Of a DNA stretch of 64,000 nucleotides, positions 25,061 to 33,085 are shown one piece after another. A program made the position numbers and the translations under genes. Under the pieces are notes generated by a model that was not told where the DNA came from, searched no databases, and saw only the letters and a list, made by a program, of their open reading frames with translations. Source of the DNA: Clostridium minihomine. GTDB taxonomy: Bacteria > Bacillota > Clostridia > Oscillospirales > Acutalibacteraceae. How positions within the stretch are numbered: position 1 is the stretch's first letter; each line of letters begins with the position of its first letter. The stretch spans positions 1 through 64,000 of the forward strand of contig NZ_OEQH01000001.1 in assembly GCF_900240385.1 (NCBI RefSeq), in the 5' to 3' direction.

Positions 25061-25078
25061 ACATGTGTCTTGACAGCA
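25061..25078. promoter_or_regulatory. NiaR operator, distal copy
   Basis: ACATGTGTCTTGACAGCA contains the palindromic core TGTCTTGACA, as in known NiaR sites. It lies 24 bases upstream of the niaX start. Confidence 0.7.
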
Positions 25079-25094
25079 TTATAGTCCAAAAGTG

Positions 25095-25116
25095 AAAAGG
25101 TGTCAAGACACCTTTT
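25095..25116. promoter_or_regulatory. NiaR operator, perfect palindrome
   Basis: AAAAGGTGTC, two A bases, then its exact reverse complement form a 22-bp palindrome with the same TGTC-AA-GACA core as the neighbouring site. Both lie in the niaX promoter region, so NiaR with niacin bound should shut off uptake. Confidence 0.75.
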
Positions 25117-25202
25117 AGAAAAAATCAAAAAATCTGTTATTTTTCATTTTTCCCGTCTTATGATTCTCTCATCCAACCCTTTTTCTACCTGAAAAAAAGA
25201 AA

Positions 25203-25245
25203 AAATACCCCTGTTGTTAACAGCAACAAGAGTACCTTTTTAAAA
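25203..25245 (-). terminator. Terminator behind niaR
   Basis: On the minus strand a stem built from TACTCTTGTTG and CAACAGGGGTA, with wobble pairs, is followed by TTTTTT. It ends the niaR transcript so that niaX is controlled by its own operators. Confidence 0.65.
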
Positions 25246-25309
25246 TAATATGAATGCTTTTATGGCTTTGTCGATTCCTCTGATTTTGTAAGTGGCAGGA
25301 TAGTTGTTT

Positions 25310-25831
25310 TTACCGCTGTTCCAGCAAATAGCCTTTTTCAGTTAGCGCGGCCAGTGTTCGCTCCATGTCTTGCCGGTTGTCAAAGGCAACGGTATGCAGA
25401 TGAATTCCATCGGTTAAATCAGAAAGCGGTGCCGAGTTGCTTTTTTTCAGCCTTGAGATGAAATTTTCCACATCATAGTGGGAATAGATATGAAGTTGGC
25501 CCGATAACTGCCCATAAACGGCGTGTTCTACCGTAACGTCTAATATTTTGCCGCCGTTGTCAACAATCAGAGTCAGCTCATCTTCCATTTCTTCCCCGCT
25601 GTGGCGGCAGGCGATGATCAGCTGATATTTTCCGGCCGGTGTGTCAGATTCCATCACATAACCCCGGGGAGTAGCGGCGATTTTTTCGTTGGAGGCACGC
25701 AGCAAAGCGATATCTCCCACAATGATCTGCCGACTGACCTGAAACTGTTGGGCAATGGTGCTGGCGCTGATTGGTTGTTGGCTCTGCCTGAGCAGTTCCC
25801 GGATTTTTTCTCGTCTTTCGGCAGAATTCAT
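25310..25831 (-). CDS. niaR: Niacin-responsive transcriptional repressor NiaR
   Basis: This 173-aa protein consists of an N-terminal HTH_11 winged helix (RREKIRELLRQSQQPISAST, then QQFQVSRQIIVGDI) and a C-terminal 3H domain. The 3H domain carries the three conserved histidines in VEHAVYGQL, HIYSHYDV and DGIHLHTV. This two-domain layout is that of YrxA/NiaR, which represses NAD precursor uptake or synthesis when nicotinic acid is bound. GGGAG lies nine bases before the start. It is transcribed with, and upstream of, niaX but separated from it by a terminator. Confidence 0.92.
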   Translation of the reverse strand: MNSAERREKIRELLRQSQQPISASTIAQQFQVSRQIIVGDIALLRASNEKIAATPRGYVMESDTPAGKYQLIIACRHSGEEMEDELTLIVDNGGKILDVTVEHAVYGQLSGQLHIYSHYDVENFISRLKKSNSAPLSDLTDGIHLHTVAFDNRQDMERTLAALTEKGYLLEQR

Positions 25832-25948
25832 CGTTTTTTACTCCCTTTCTCGGTAAGATAGCCGGGAAGATTCCCTATGGCGATATTGTAGCATATTTTT
25901 GACTAAAGTGGTATGCTTTTACTCAAATGAAAAGGAGGAATACACGGT

Positions 25949-27754
25949 TTGGAACAGGCAAATGTGCATCGATCCTCTGTCATGTGGAATGGCTCTATCA
26001 AAAAACGCCTGATGCTCAGCAGCTCGATTATCTTGTGTATGGGCTTTTGTTTGGCATTTGCTCTGGTTGCACTTTTGGTGCAGCATCAGTATCAAGAGGA
26101 ATTTACCAAGCGGCTGGATGCTTCTTTGGCAATTATGGCAACCCAAGAGGATACGATTTGGAAAAATCCTCAGAAATATACGCGGATGGAAAGTGAACGC
26201 CTGTCTGTAGTCAATCAGCAGATACGGGTTACTGTGTTGGATTTACAGGGCAATGTGCTGGGGGACAGTGAACAGCCGGGGGATATCGATGACGACTCTA
26301 TCCACGGGAATCACCTGAACCGACCGGAAATTTCGGCGGCTGGGAATTCCGGTTATGGGTATCATGTCCGTCTGTCTGAAAACAAGGGGGAACGTTTTTA
26401 CTATGCGGCTATCTATCTGCCGGACAAAGGATATCTGCGCGCGGCGCTGTCGATGGCAGATTTAGATCAAGTAACCCGCCGGTTTTGGATCGGTTCGTTT
26501 TTCAGCTTGGTGTTAGGGTTGTTGCTGATTGCTACCGTAACCTGGTTCATGGCAGAACGTTTGACAAGACCCATTTATCGGCTTAGCCAAGTGGCCCGAA
26601 AAATTTCGCAGGGCGATCTTTCTGCCCGTATGCAAGGGCAGTATCCCGGCGAAATCGGGGAATTGGCCCGATCCTTTAACGCCATGGCAGAGAGCACCGA
26701 ACAAGCGGTTTTACAAAGGCAAAAAAAGCAGGAGCAGCTGGAAGGTGTGCTGCAAGGCATGGACGACGGCGTTTTGTGTGTGGATAAAAATAACCGGATT
26801 GTCTTTTTGAACCAGAAAGCACGGGAACTGCTGGGTGCCCGTGACCTAAACGAAGGCGGCCTTTTGGATGGCAGCCTGCTGATTCGTCAGCTGGCAGATA
26901 AGATGCGGCACAGGGAAGGGCAGGAAGACATCAAGCGGGAAACTCTTTCCACCGGGGGGCCCAAAGAAAAACAGTACACCGTGTATACGGCACCCATTCC
27001 CGGGGAGCGGGAAGAGGGAGAGGTGCTGGCTGTGATTGCCGACGTGACCCGTATGCGGCAGCTGGAACAGCTGCGCAGTGAATTTGTGGCCAATGTGACC
27101 CACGAACTGAAAACGCCTTTAACCTCGATTCGGGGCAGCATTGAACTGCTAAGGGGGGGCGATCGGGATGAAGAAACCAGAAGGTATTTTTATGAGGTGC
27201 TGGATATTGAAGCGGAGCGGCTGCACCATTTAATTGACGATATGCTAGTGCTTTCGCAGATTGAAAATGCGAGAGAGGATTCTTCGGTGCGGCGGTGCAA
27301 TTTAAAAGAGGAATTGCAGGCGGCCATAGAGCGGCTTCGCCCGGTGGCGGAAAAGCACGAGGTTCAGTTGAAACTGGACGCGGACGAAAATTTGTTCTGC
27401 GACTGTTCCCCCACTCGAATTGGGCAGTTGTTCGGGAATCTGATTGAAAATGCGATTAAGTATAATGTCCCGCAGGGACAGGTAACCGTAACAGCCCGGC
27501 AGCAAAGGCATATGGCGCTGATTCGTGTGCGTGACACCGGAATTGGGATTGCCCCCCAGCATTTAGAGCGGCTGTTTGAACGATTTTACCGGGTGGATAC
27601 CAGCCGATCCAGAGAAATTGGGGGAACCGGGCTGGGGCTGTCTATTGTAAAGCATCTGGCGGCGCTATATCACGGGGAAGTCAGTGTAGAAAGCCAGGTG
27701 GGGAAGGGAACCACATTTACCGTAAGGCTGCCGTTGTCTGTGGAAAATTTGTAG
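25949..27754 (+). CDS. phoR: Sensor histidine kinase, PhoR-like
   Basis: The protein (601 aa) has a membrane helix (SSSIILCMGFCLAFALVALL), an extracellular domain of about 130 residues, a second helix near 190 and a HAMP domain (RLTRPIYRLSQVARKI). A PAS domain (VLQGMDDGVLCVDKNNRIVF) and HisKA with His386 in VTHELKTPLTSIRG follow. The HATPase has NLIENAIKYN, DTGIGIA and GGTGLGLSIV. This domain order is that of Firmicute PhoR/WalK-type kinases. The start is probably TTG at 25949 behind AAAGGAGG; an ATG at 25982 is possible. It is the likely partner of the orphan response regulator at 23597. Pairing rests on context. Confidence 0.82.
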   Translation: MEQANVHRSSVMWNGSIKKRLMLSSSIILCMGFCLAFALVALLVQHQYQEEFTKRLDASLAIMATQEDTIWKNPQKYTRMESERLSVVNQQIRVTVLDLQGNVLGDSEQPGDIDDDSIHGNHLNRPEISAAGNSGYGYHVRLSENKGERFYYAAIYLPDKGYLRAALSMADLDQVTRRFWIGSFFSLVLGLLLIATVTWFMAERLTRPIYRLSQVARKISQGDLSARMQGQYPGEIGELARSFNAMAESTEQAVLQRQKKQEQLEGVLQGMDDGVLCVDKNNRIVFLNQKARELLGARDLNEGGLLDGSLLIRQLADKMRHREGQEDIKRETLSTGGPKEKQYTVYTAPIPGEREEGEVLAVIADVTRMRQLEQLRSEFVANVTHELKTPLTSIRGSIELLRGGDRDEETRRYFYEVLDIEAERLHHLIDDMLVLSQIENAREDSSVRRCNLKEELQAAIERLRPVAEKHEVQLKLDADENLFCDCSPTRIGQLFGNLIENAIKYNVPQGQVTVTARQQRHMALIRVRDTGIGIAPQHLERLFERFYRVDTSRSREIGGTGLGLSIVKHLAALYHGEVSVESQVGKGTTFTVRLPLSVENL

Positions 27755-28050
27755 TGTTAAAAGGAGCAAATCAAAATCGAACTTCTGCAGGCGAAAGTTC
27801 CAGCTGTTCCGGGCTGATTTTGTTTGAAAAGCCAATGAAGGCTTGTTCTTTGCTTTTGAAAGGTAGGTTCCTGTTTTATTTGAAAATAATTCATGCTGAA
27901 TTTTAGTGAATATGCAAGATGATGTTGCGTAAACATGCAAAACAGTGTGAAAAAACTGTTTAAACTACCAGATGCCTATTTCACAAAATATGGGGTGGTA
28001 GGGCAGCGTGACTCAGAATGAAAATTCTCTGTTTGATTGGAATGCAAAGA
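27755..28050. other. Intergenic, nothing recognised
   Basis: About 300 bases after the kinase gene hold no supported gene. No strong hairpin ends the kinase transcript before the one at 28051. Confidence 0.5.
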
Positions 28051-28091
28051 AAAAAGGCTAAAACCGGCAAAATACCGGTTTTAGCCTTTTT
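28051..28091 (+). terminator. Intrinsic terminator
   Basis: AAAAAGGCTAAAACCGG pairs with CCGGTTTTAGCCTTTTT. It probably ends the kinase transcript 300 bases downstream of its stop. A-tracts on the other side would let it work in reverse too. Confidence 0.85.
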
Positions 28092-28351
28092 GGGGAGGAG
28101 TTGTATTGAAAAAGGTACGGCATCCGCCGCAGACTTATAATCAAAATAAAACATTGTTCTCTTATAAAATCGTTTTCTTTCTTCTAGTATAAACCACTAC
28201 ATCTTGTGAAGTCAAGGAATTAACAAAAGCTTTAGAATGAATCTGCGTTTTACATAAATTGCATGTGAAACCAATTTAATATTTATTATCATTGACACAA
28301 CCAGGCGGATTATTCATAATAAGAAAAAAATTTTTACAAAATTTTCTTTTC

Positions 28352-28379
28352 TTGTATTCGACGTGGGAACATGCTACAC
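28352..28379 (+). promoter_or_regulatory. Likely rlmD promoter with extended -10
   Basis: TTGTAT at 28352 and TGCTACACT (extended -10, TACACT at 28374-28379) are separated by 16 bases and lie about 45 bases before the start. Bases 28092-28351 hold no gene. Confidence 0.5.
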
Positions 28380-28420
28380 TTTTGAAAGAAAAAGAAGTCC
28401 CTGAGGGACAGGAGGAAGCA

Positions 28421-29809
28421 ATGAGCTTGAAAAAGAATGACACGACCCAAATTGAAATCACTGGTATGACTGCGGAAGGAAATGGCGTAGGCCGGGTAGA
28501 CGGTTTTGCTGTATTTGTTCCCGGAGCAGCTGTGGGGGATATTTTAAACATCAAGATTTTAAAAACGGCCAAAACCTATGCTTTTGGCAAAATAGAAGAG
28601 ATTGTAAGTCCTTCCTCCCATCGGATCGAAGCGGACTGTCCTTGTTTTTCTCAATGTGGAGGATGCGTCTTTCGCCATATTACGTATGAAGAGGAACTGC
28701 GGGTAAAAGAAAATCGGGTGCGGGATGCCATGGAACGAATCGCCGGCATGCATCAGATTGAGATGCAGCCGATTTTGGCGGCTCCGGAAACAGGCAAATA
28801 CCGAAATAAAGCGCAGATTCCGATTGGAAGGGACAAGCAGGGGCAGATCATTGCAGGATTTTATGCCAATCACAGCCACCGCATCGTTCCCTGTGATCGG
28901 TGTGCTTTGCAGCCGGCTCCGTTTGAAAAGGCTCTGGATGTTTTTTTGGAATGGGCTCGACAGAGCGAAGAGAGTGTCTATGATGAAGCGACACACAAGG
29001 GAAAAATACGCCATCTTTACTTGCGCATGGCTGAGGGAACCGGCGAAGTGATGATCTGTGTTGTGGTAAACGGAAATGGGTTAAAAGGAGAAGCGGAATT
29101 GGTTTCTCGTCTGCGGGAACAAGTGGATGGACTGAAAAGCGTTCTAATTAACAGCAACCGGGAAGATACCAACGTGGTTTTGGGAAAAAAATTCCGGGTG
29201 GCTTGGGGGCAGGATTATTTGACTGACCGGATGTGCGGCTTGGATTTCCGGATTTCTCCCCTTTCCTTTTATCAGGTCAACCATCATCAGGCTGAAAGAC
29301 TGTATAAACTGGCGGGGCAATACGCCGCGCTGACCGGCACAGAAACAGTGCTGGATTTGTATTGCGGAACCGGAACCATTGGCCTTTCTATGGCACATCA
29401 GGCTAAGCGAGTAATCGGAGTAGAAGCAGTGGAACAGGCGGTGCAAAACGCGCGGGAAAATGCACAGCTGAATCACATTCAGAATGCAGAATTCCTTTGC
29501 ATGGATGCAGCTCAAGCGGCAGAGCTTTTAAAACAGCGTGGGGAATGTCCGGATGTGATTGTGTTGGATCCCCCCAGAAAAGGTTGTGCTCCGGAACTGA
29601 TTCACACAGTGGTTGAAATGCAGCCCCAACGAATTGTTTATGTATCCTGTGACCCGGCCACTTTAGCGCGCGATTTAAAGCTGTTTGTTGAGCTGGGTTA
29701 TCAAGCCGGGCCCCTGACTCCGGTCGATATGTTTCCAAGGACAAGGCATGTGGAGACGTGCGTACTTTTATCCCACAAAAACCCACAAACATCTCCACCA
29801 TCTTTATAA
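28421..29809 (+). CDS. rlmD: 23S rRNA (uracil-C5)-methyltransferase RlmD-type, 3' end rebuilt by ICE insertion
   Basis: The 462-aa protein is an RNA m5U methyltransferase of the TrmA/RlmD family. An N-terminal TRAM domain starts at DTTQIEITGMTAEGNGVGRV. Cysteines in CPCFSQCGGC bind the iron-sulfur cluster, VLDLYCGTGTIGL binds AdoMet, and VYVSCDPATLARD carries the catalytic Cys. The start at 28421 follows GGAGG; a longer open frame has none. The normal C-terminal motif VDMFPRTRHVETCVLLS is kept, but the last residues (HKNPQTSPPSL) are encoded by the inserted element. The conjugative element has replaced the natural 3' end while restoring a stop, so activity is probably kept. Confidence 0.92.
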   Translation: MSLKKNDTTQIEITGMTAEGNGVGRVDGFAVFVPGAAVGDILNIKILKTAKTYAFGKIEEIVSPSSHRIEADCPCFSQCGGCVFRHITYEEELRVKENRVRDAMERIAGMHQIEMQPILAAPETGKYRNKAQIPIGRDKQGQIIAGFYANHSHRIVPCDRCALQPAPFEKALDVFLEWARQSEESVYDEATHKGKIRHLYLRMAEGTGEVMICVVVNGNGLKGEAELVSRLREQVDGLKSVLINSNREDTNVVLGKKFRVAWGQDYLTDRMCGLDFRISPLSFYQVNHHQAERLYKLAGQYAALTGTETVLDLYCGTGTIGLSMAHQAKRVIGVEAVEQAVQNARENAQLNHIQNAEFLCMDAAQAAELLKQRGECPDVIVLDPPRKGCAPELIHTVVEMQPQRIVYVSCDPATLARDLKLFVELGYQAGPLTPVDMFPRTRHVETCVLLSHKNPQTSPPSL

Positions 29810-31395
29810 ACAGGAAAATTGAATAAAATAGACTTCAAAGGCAATTCAGCCTCGTCACATGGAAAAATCTCTATTTCTTTGATTAACGAAGAAATCAGAG
29901 ATTTTTTCTCTTCCTCGCTGATTTTATCATACACCTTATCAAAGTTTTCCAGTAGAGTGTAGATGTTTTCCAGTGTGATAGCATCTTGCTCCACGGCTTT
30001 GCGGCGCAGCTTCACATCTTCAATTTTTTCTTCCAGCTCTACGATGGTGTCATACAGCCCATCAAGACGGAGGGTCATATCATGGAGCTTGCGTTCTCTA
30101 AAACGGGTATCTTCCGGCAGGCTGTCTATTTCACTTTCAAGACGAGTTTTATTGAGTTCCACTTCTCTAAGCTTATTTTCATAGTTTTTGAGTTCTCTAT
30201 TTAAAGTGGAAGTATCAATTTCCTTGCCGATCCTTGATTTGATTTCTGCCGCAAAATCCTGATTTTTAATTAGCTCTCTGATAGCCTCAATGACAAGCGG
30301 CTCAATATCAGTTTTTTTGAGCATGGCTTTATAATCACAGCTTTTTCCTCTGGCGGTGCGAGCCTTGCTGCATACATAATAGTAGATTTCTTTATATGTA
30401 CCGTCTTTGTTTGTCCAAGCGTGTTTATTGGTGTACATCGGGCCACCGCATTTCGGGCATTTTAAAATACCACTTAATAAGTGCGCCCTGTCCCGACCAA
30501 TTTTAGACGGGGATTTAATGCCTGTTAATTCTCGTTTCTCATGCGCTTCATTCCATAGTTCCTCATCTATAATAGCCTCGTGCTGACCGTCTGCAATAAT
30601 GTATTCATCTTGGTGTACTTGGCGGTATTCATTTTTAGTGCCCTTGACCTTTTCTCTTGTTCGTCTGCCAAAAGCAATTTTTCCAGTGTACACAGGATTG
30701 TCGATTATCATTCTGACAAAATGGGTACTCCACTGGGTTAGTGTACCGTTATCCCGTTTGATTTTTGGGATACCCTGCAAATTAAGGTAGTTTGCAATTT
30801 TATAAAATCCCATATTGCCATTTACATATTTATCAAAGATAATTCGTATCGCTTCTGCTTCATTTTCTTGGATATAGAGCTGCTTATCTTTAAGGTAGTA
30901 GCCATAAGGAGCAAACCCACCGTTCCACCCACCTTGACGGGCTTTTTCTTTTCTTCCGTTCATTGTCTGCTCTATGATATTTTCACGTTCTATTTCAGCA
31001 ACAGCAGACAACACAGAGATTAAAAGTTTTCCGCTTGTCTGCGAGGAATCAATTCCTTCTTCAATGCAAATTAAGTTTACGCCAAAGGATTGGACGTGTT
31101 CCAAAGAATTTAAAATATCGGCTGCATTTCTGCCAAAGCGGGAGAGCTTATAGACTAAGATATATTCAATTTCTAAGCCATTTTCAATATCATACAGCAT
31201 TTGTTTAAAAGCGGGTCTGCCTTCTATGGATTTGCCGGATTTGCCAGCATCTTCATAAATATCTACAATTTCCATTTCCTCTCTGTCTGCAAAACGTCTT
31301 AAGCTGTTTTTCTGCCCGTCCAAGCTGAACCCATCAACCTGCATTTCGGTACTTACACGAGGGTAAAGTACACATTTTTTTCCACTCCGATTCAT
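29701..31395 (-). CDS. Large serine recombinase (ICE integrase)
   Basis: The recombinase has 564 aa. An N-terminal resolvase domain has the nucleophile Ser15 in YPRVSTEMQVDGFSL. The Recombinase domain follows (about 165-280), then a zinc ribbon with CPKCGGPMYT and CSKARTARGKSC. A long coiled coil runs from about 390 to 490. Length is typical. It integrates and excises the element at rlmD. Its frame runs past the attL core into chromosomal rlmD DNA, so its last residues (THVSTCLVLGNISTGVRGPA) are read from the antisense strand of the host gene. The C-terminus would differ in the excised circle. GGAGGTC precedes the ATG at 31395. Confidence 0.95.
   Translation of the reverse strand: MNRSGKKCVLYPRVSTEMQVDGFSLDGQKNSLRRFADREEMEIVDIYEDAGKSGKSIEGRPAFKQMLYDIENGLEIEYILVYKLSRFGRNAADILNSLEHVQSFGVNLICIEEGIDSSQTSGKLLISVLSAVAEIERENIIEQTMNGRKEKARQGGWNGGFAPYGYYLKDKQLYIQENEAEAIRIIFDKYVNGNMGFYKIANYLNLQGIPKIKRDNGTLTQWSTHFVRMIIDNPVYTGKIAFGRRTREKVKGTKNEYRQVHQDEYIIADGQHEAIIDEELWNEAHEKRELTGIKSPSKIGRDRAHLLSGILKCPKCGGPMYTNKHAWTNKDGTYKEIYYYVCSKARTARGKSCDYKAMLKKTDIEPLVIEAIRELIKNQDFAAEIKSRIGKEIDTSTLNRELKNYENKLREVELNKTRLESEIDSLPEDTRFRERKLHDMTLRLDGLYDTIVELEEKIEDVKLRRKAVEQDAITLENIYTLLENFDKVYDKISEEEKKSLISSLIKEIEIFPCDEAELPLKSILFNFPVYKDGGDVCGFLWDKSTHVSTCLVLGNISTGVRGPA
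29747..29765. other. Left attachment site of the ICE (attL) in rlmD
   Basis: The sequence CATGTGGAGACGTGCG encodes HVET of rlmD and is the last stretch conserved with the host gene. It is an imperfect inverted repeat around GAGA, as expected for a serine-recombinase core. The 3' end of this gene (also called rum/rumA) is a known insertion site for conjugative elements in other Firmicutes. The crossover point is placed by gene conservation only. Confidence 0.6.
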
Positions 31396-31450
31396 AGTAG
31401 TTGACCTCCAATCAATGATTGGAAAACATCAATCCATAAGCACTGTTCTT

Positions 31451-31612
31451 TTAGACAACACGATTGATTTCATCTAAAACCTCTGCACCATGTTTTTCTA
31501 TAATCTGAGAAAGTACATTGATAAAATCCTGATATGCCTTAGTTTTCTCATAAGATTTAGGTGGTGCAGTTGCCGTAGCAGTGGGATTAGGTGCATTTTT
31601 GATATTTTCCAT
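31451..31612 (-). CDS. Small recombinase-associated protein, 53 aa
   Basis: The frame begins MENIKNAPNPTATATAPPKS and ends EKHGAEVLDEINRVV. A Pro/Thr/Ala-rich start is followed by one amphipathic helix. A near-perfect GGAGGTGATTGCGA ribosome binding site precedes the ATG at 31612, so it is very likely translated. It sits directly upstream of the recombinase in the same operon. A role as a small recombination accessory (directionality) protein is plausible but not shown. Confidence 0.75.
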   Translation of the reverse strand: MENIKNAPNPTATATAPPKSYEKTKAYQDFINVLSQIIEKHGAEVLDEINRVV

Positions 31613-31639
31613 TCGCAATCACCTCCAAGTGTCTTGCTT

Positions 31640-32200
31640 ACATAAAGTATAAGCGTATATATCATTTATGAAAAGTTTGTCACTGCATCAATTATAGTAA
31701 AACCAAGCACACCGCAAATTTGCATAAAACAAAAGTGCGGTGCGATCAGTTTTATAAGTTTGCCGTATTTGCCACGCACCCCGGCAAGGGGATATTTTGA
31801 GTTGCCATTAGCTTGGCATCATAGTCCCAAGGTACCGTATGTGCTTGTCCCAAAAGCTACGCATACCGCAGGAACTCCCCCTCAAGTCTGTGGGAGGTCG
31901 TGAGAAAGTATCATTATCCCTTATGTGTGTTATTGCGGCGAACGTGCCACCGTTCGGTCTAATGGCTGCATTTATCGCTCCAACTGCTGTAATACTCATG
32001 CTCCTAAAGGCTCTCATCAATTATTCGGTTTCCCTTTTTGGCAAGTTTGTTACAGCGGTCATCATGGCGATGCCCATTATGTCGCTTTGCTTCTCAGCCA
32101 CATAAGTTTCGTACTCAAAATATCGTATATTCAGTTGTCAAGGAACATAGGGAATGATTTTACCTCCCTCTATATACCCTGACTTTTTTCATTAGGAAAC
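31640..32200. other. ICE region with overlapping weak frames, no firm gene
   Basis: Three overlapping frames of 70-88 codons are open, two plus-strand and one minus-strand. The most protein-like is 31925-32182 on the plus strand, rich in Cys and His (starting MCYCGERATVRSNGC), but no ribosome binding site precedes it. A short hairpin, CACCGCA with TGCGGTG, lies near 31712-31738. The region could equally be an RNA or a decayed gene. Confidence 0.35.
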
Positions 32201-32210
32201 GGAACGTGAT

Positions 32211-32633
32211 TTAGAAAAAATTTTTTAAATATTTTTCTATGGTATGTAAACCTCTTTCGATACCAATGCGGACAGCTTTTTCACTTACACCTTCTGCTTT
32301 GGCAATAGCTGTCTTACTCATACCCATAAAATAATGAGCATAGATTCGCTTTGCCTGTTTGTCCGGCAGAGAAGCAATGGCAGCGTGGAGCTGCTGACTT
32401 GTGAGCTTACGTTCGTAAATCTCATCGGGTGAGAGAGAAACAAACAAGATGTCATGCTCAATTCCATCCCCACGGTCAAGAGAGTAGTGAGCCTTGTAGC
32501 GGTATTTCTTTCTCTCATATGTTGCTTCCGCTCTTGCATATTCCTCAAAGATAGCGAATAACTCATCAGGCACTTCCACAAAAGAGTCTTGTGTGTAGTA
32601 AGGGTAATAATCTTTCAGATTAATTGTTTTCAT
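32211..32633 (-). CDS. ICE-encoded sigma-70-like RNA polymerase sigma factor
   Basis: The 140-aa protein resembles the short sigma-like factors of Tn916/Tn1549-type elements. Its C-terminal region 4 helix-turn-helix includes LPDKQAKRIYAHYFMGMSKT and AIAKAEGVSEKAVRIGIERG. It probably drives excision or transfer genes. The start at 32633 (MKTINLKDYYPYY) is preferred over a longer frame. Its ribosome binding site GAAAGGATGG lies inside the 3' arm of a perfect 15-bp hairpin, which should restrict translation. Confidence 0.82.
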   Translation of the reverse strand: MKTINLKDYYPYYTQDSFVEVPDELFAIFEEYARAEATYERKKYRYKAHYSLDRGDGIEHDILFVSLSPDEIYERKLTSQQLHAAIASLPDKQAKRIYAHYFMGMSKTAIAKAEGVSEKAVRIGIERGLHTIEKYLKNFF

Positions 32634-32640
32634 GGTTTTA

Positions 32641-32681
32641 CCATCCTTTCGATTTTGGGTTTGCTGAAATCGAAAGGATGG
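32641..32681 (-). promoter_or_regulatory. Hairpin sequestering the sigma factor's ribosome binding site
   Basis: Read on the minus strand, CCATCCTTTCGATTT and AAATCGAAAGGATGG form a perfect 15-bp stem with an 11-base loop. It ends seven bases before the ATG. The Shine-Dalgarno sequence is fully inside the stem. No T-run follows, so it is not a terminator. Confidence 0.75.
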
Positions 32682-32713
32682 TGGTGGAGAACGGCAGTGA
32701 GGCTCTATAAACA

Positions 32714-32745
32714 CAAAAAAGCCCAGCTGCATAGTGCAACCGGGC
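32714..32745 (-). terminator. Terminator upstream of the sigma gene
   Basis: On the minus strand GCCCGGTTGCA and TGCAGCTGGGC pair with two mismatches and are followed by TTTTTT. Confidence 0.65.
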
Positions 32746-32950
32746 ATAAGGGAATTATTGGCAATTATATGGTGATGTGTGTGTTCATGTTGAGAGCCGA
32801 AATATCCCGTTGAAGGGTAAAAGCTTTTTTTAACGAGTAAAAAAGAAATAGTACATAAAAAATTAAAATAGACACAACGATACCTCCCTGATACCGTCGT
32901 GTCCTAAAAATGAGCGACTTTAAAACGCCCACCGCAATTTAAACTTTTTA

Positions 32951-32991
32951 AGAAAAACGGCGGCTTTGATTTTTTATTTCAAAACCGCCGT
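32951..32991 (-). terminator. Terminator of the ABC efflux operon
   Basis: On the minus strand ACGGCGG and CCGCCGT enclose an A/T loop and are followed by TTTTTCTT. It lies about 95 bases after the permease stop. A further inverted repeat with GACAC/GTGTC ends is at 32870-32903. Confidence 0.75.
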
Positions 32992-33085
32992 GAAGTTATT
33001 TATTCTTTTTGGGCATAGCATTGCTTCCTCTGCAACAACGGTTTTTTTTATTTCCGTTGGGCAGAGTTTTTATATGTTCAATTTT

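Noticed and set aside
31808-32020. Minus-strand 70-codon frame with a basic N-terminus
   Set aside because: No ribosome binding site; overlaps two other open frames, so it is covered as an unresolved region instead of a gene.
32870-32903. Inverted repeat with GACAC/GTGTC ends and a doubled GATACC
   Set aside because: The stem is interrupted and no function follows from position; it may only be part of the 3' region of the efflux operon.
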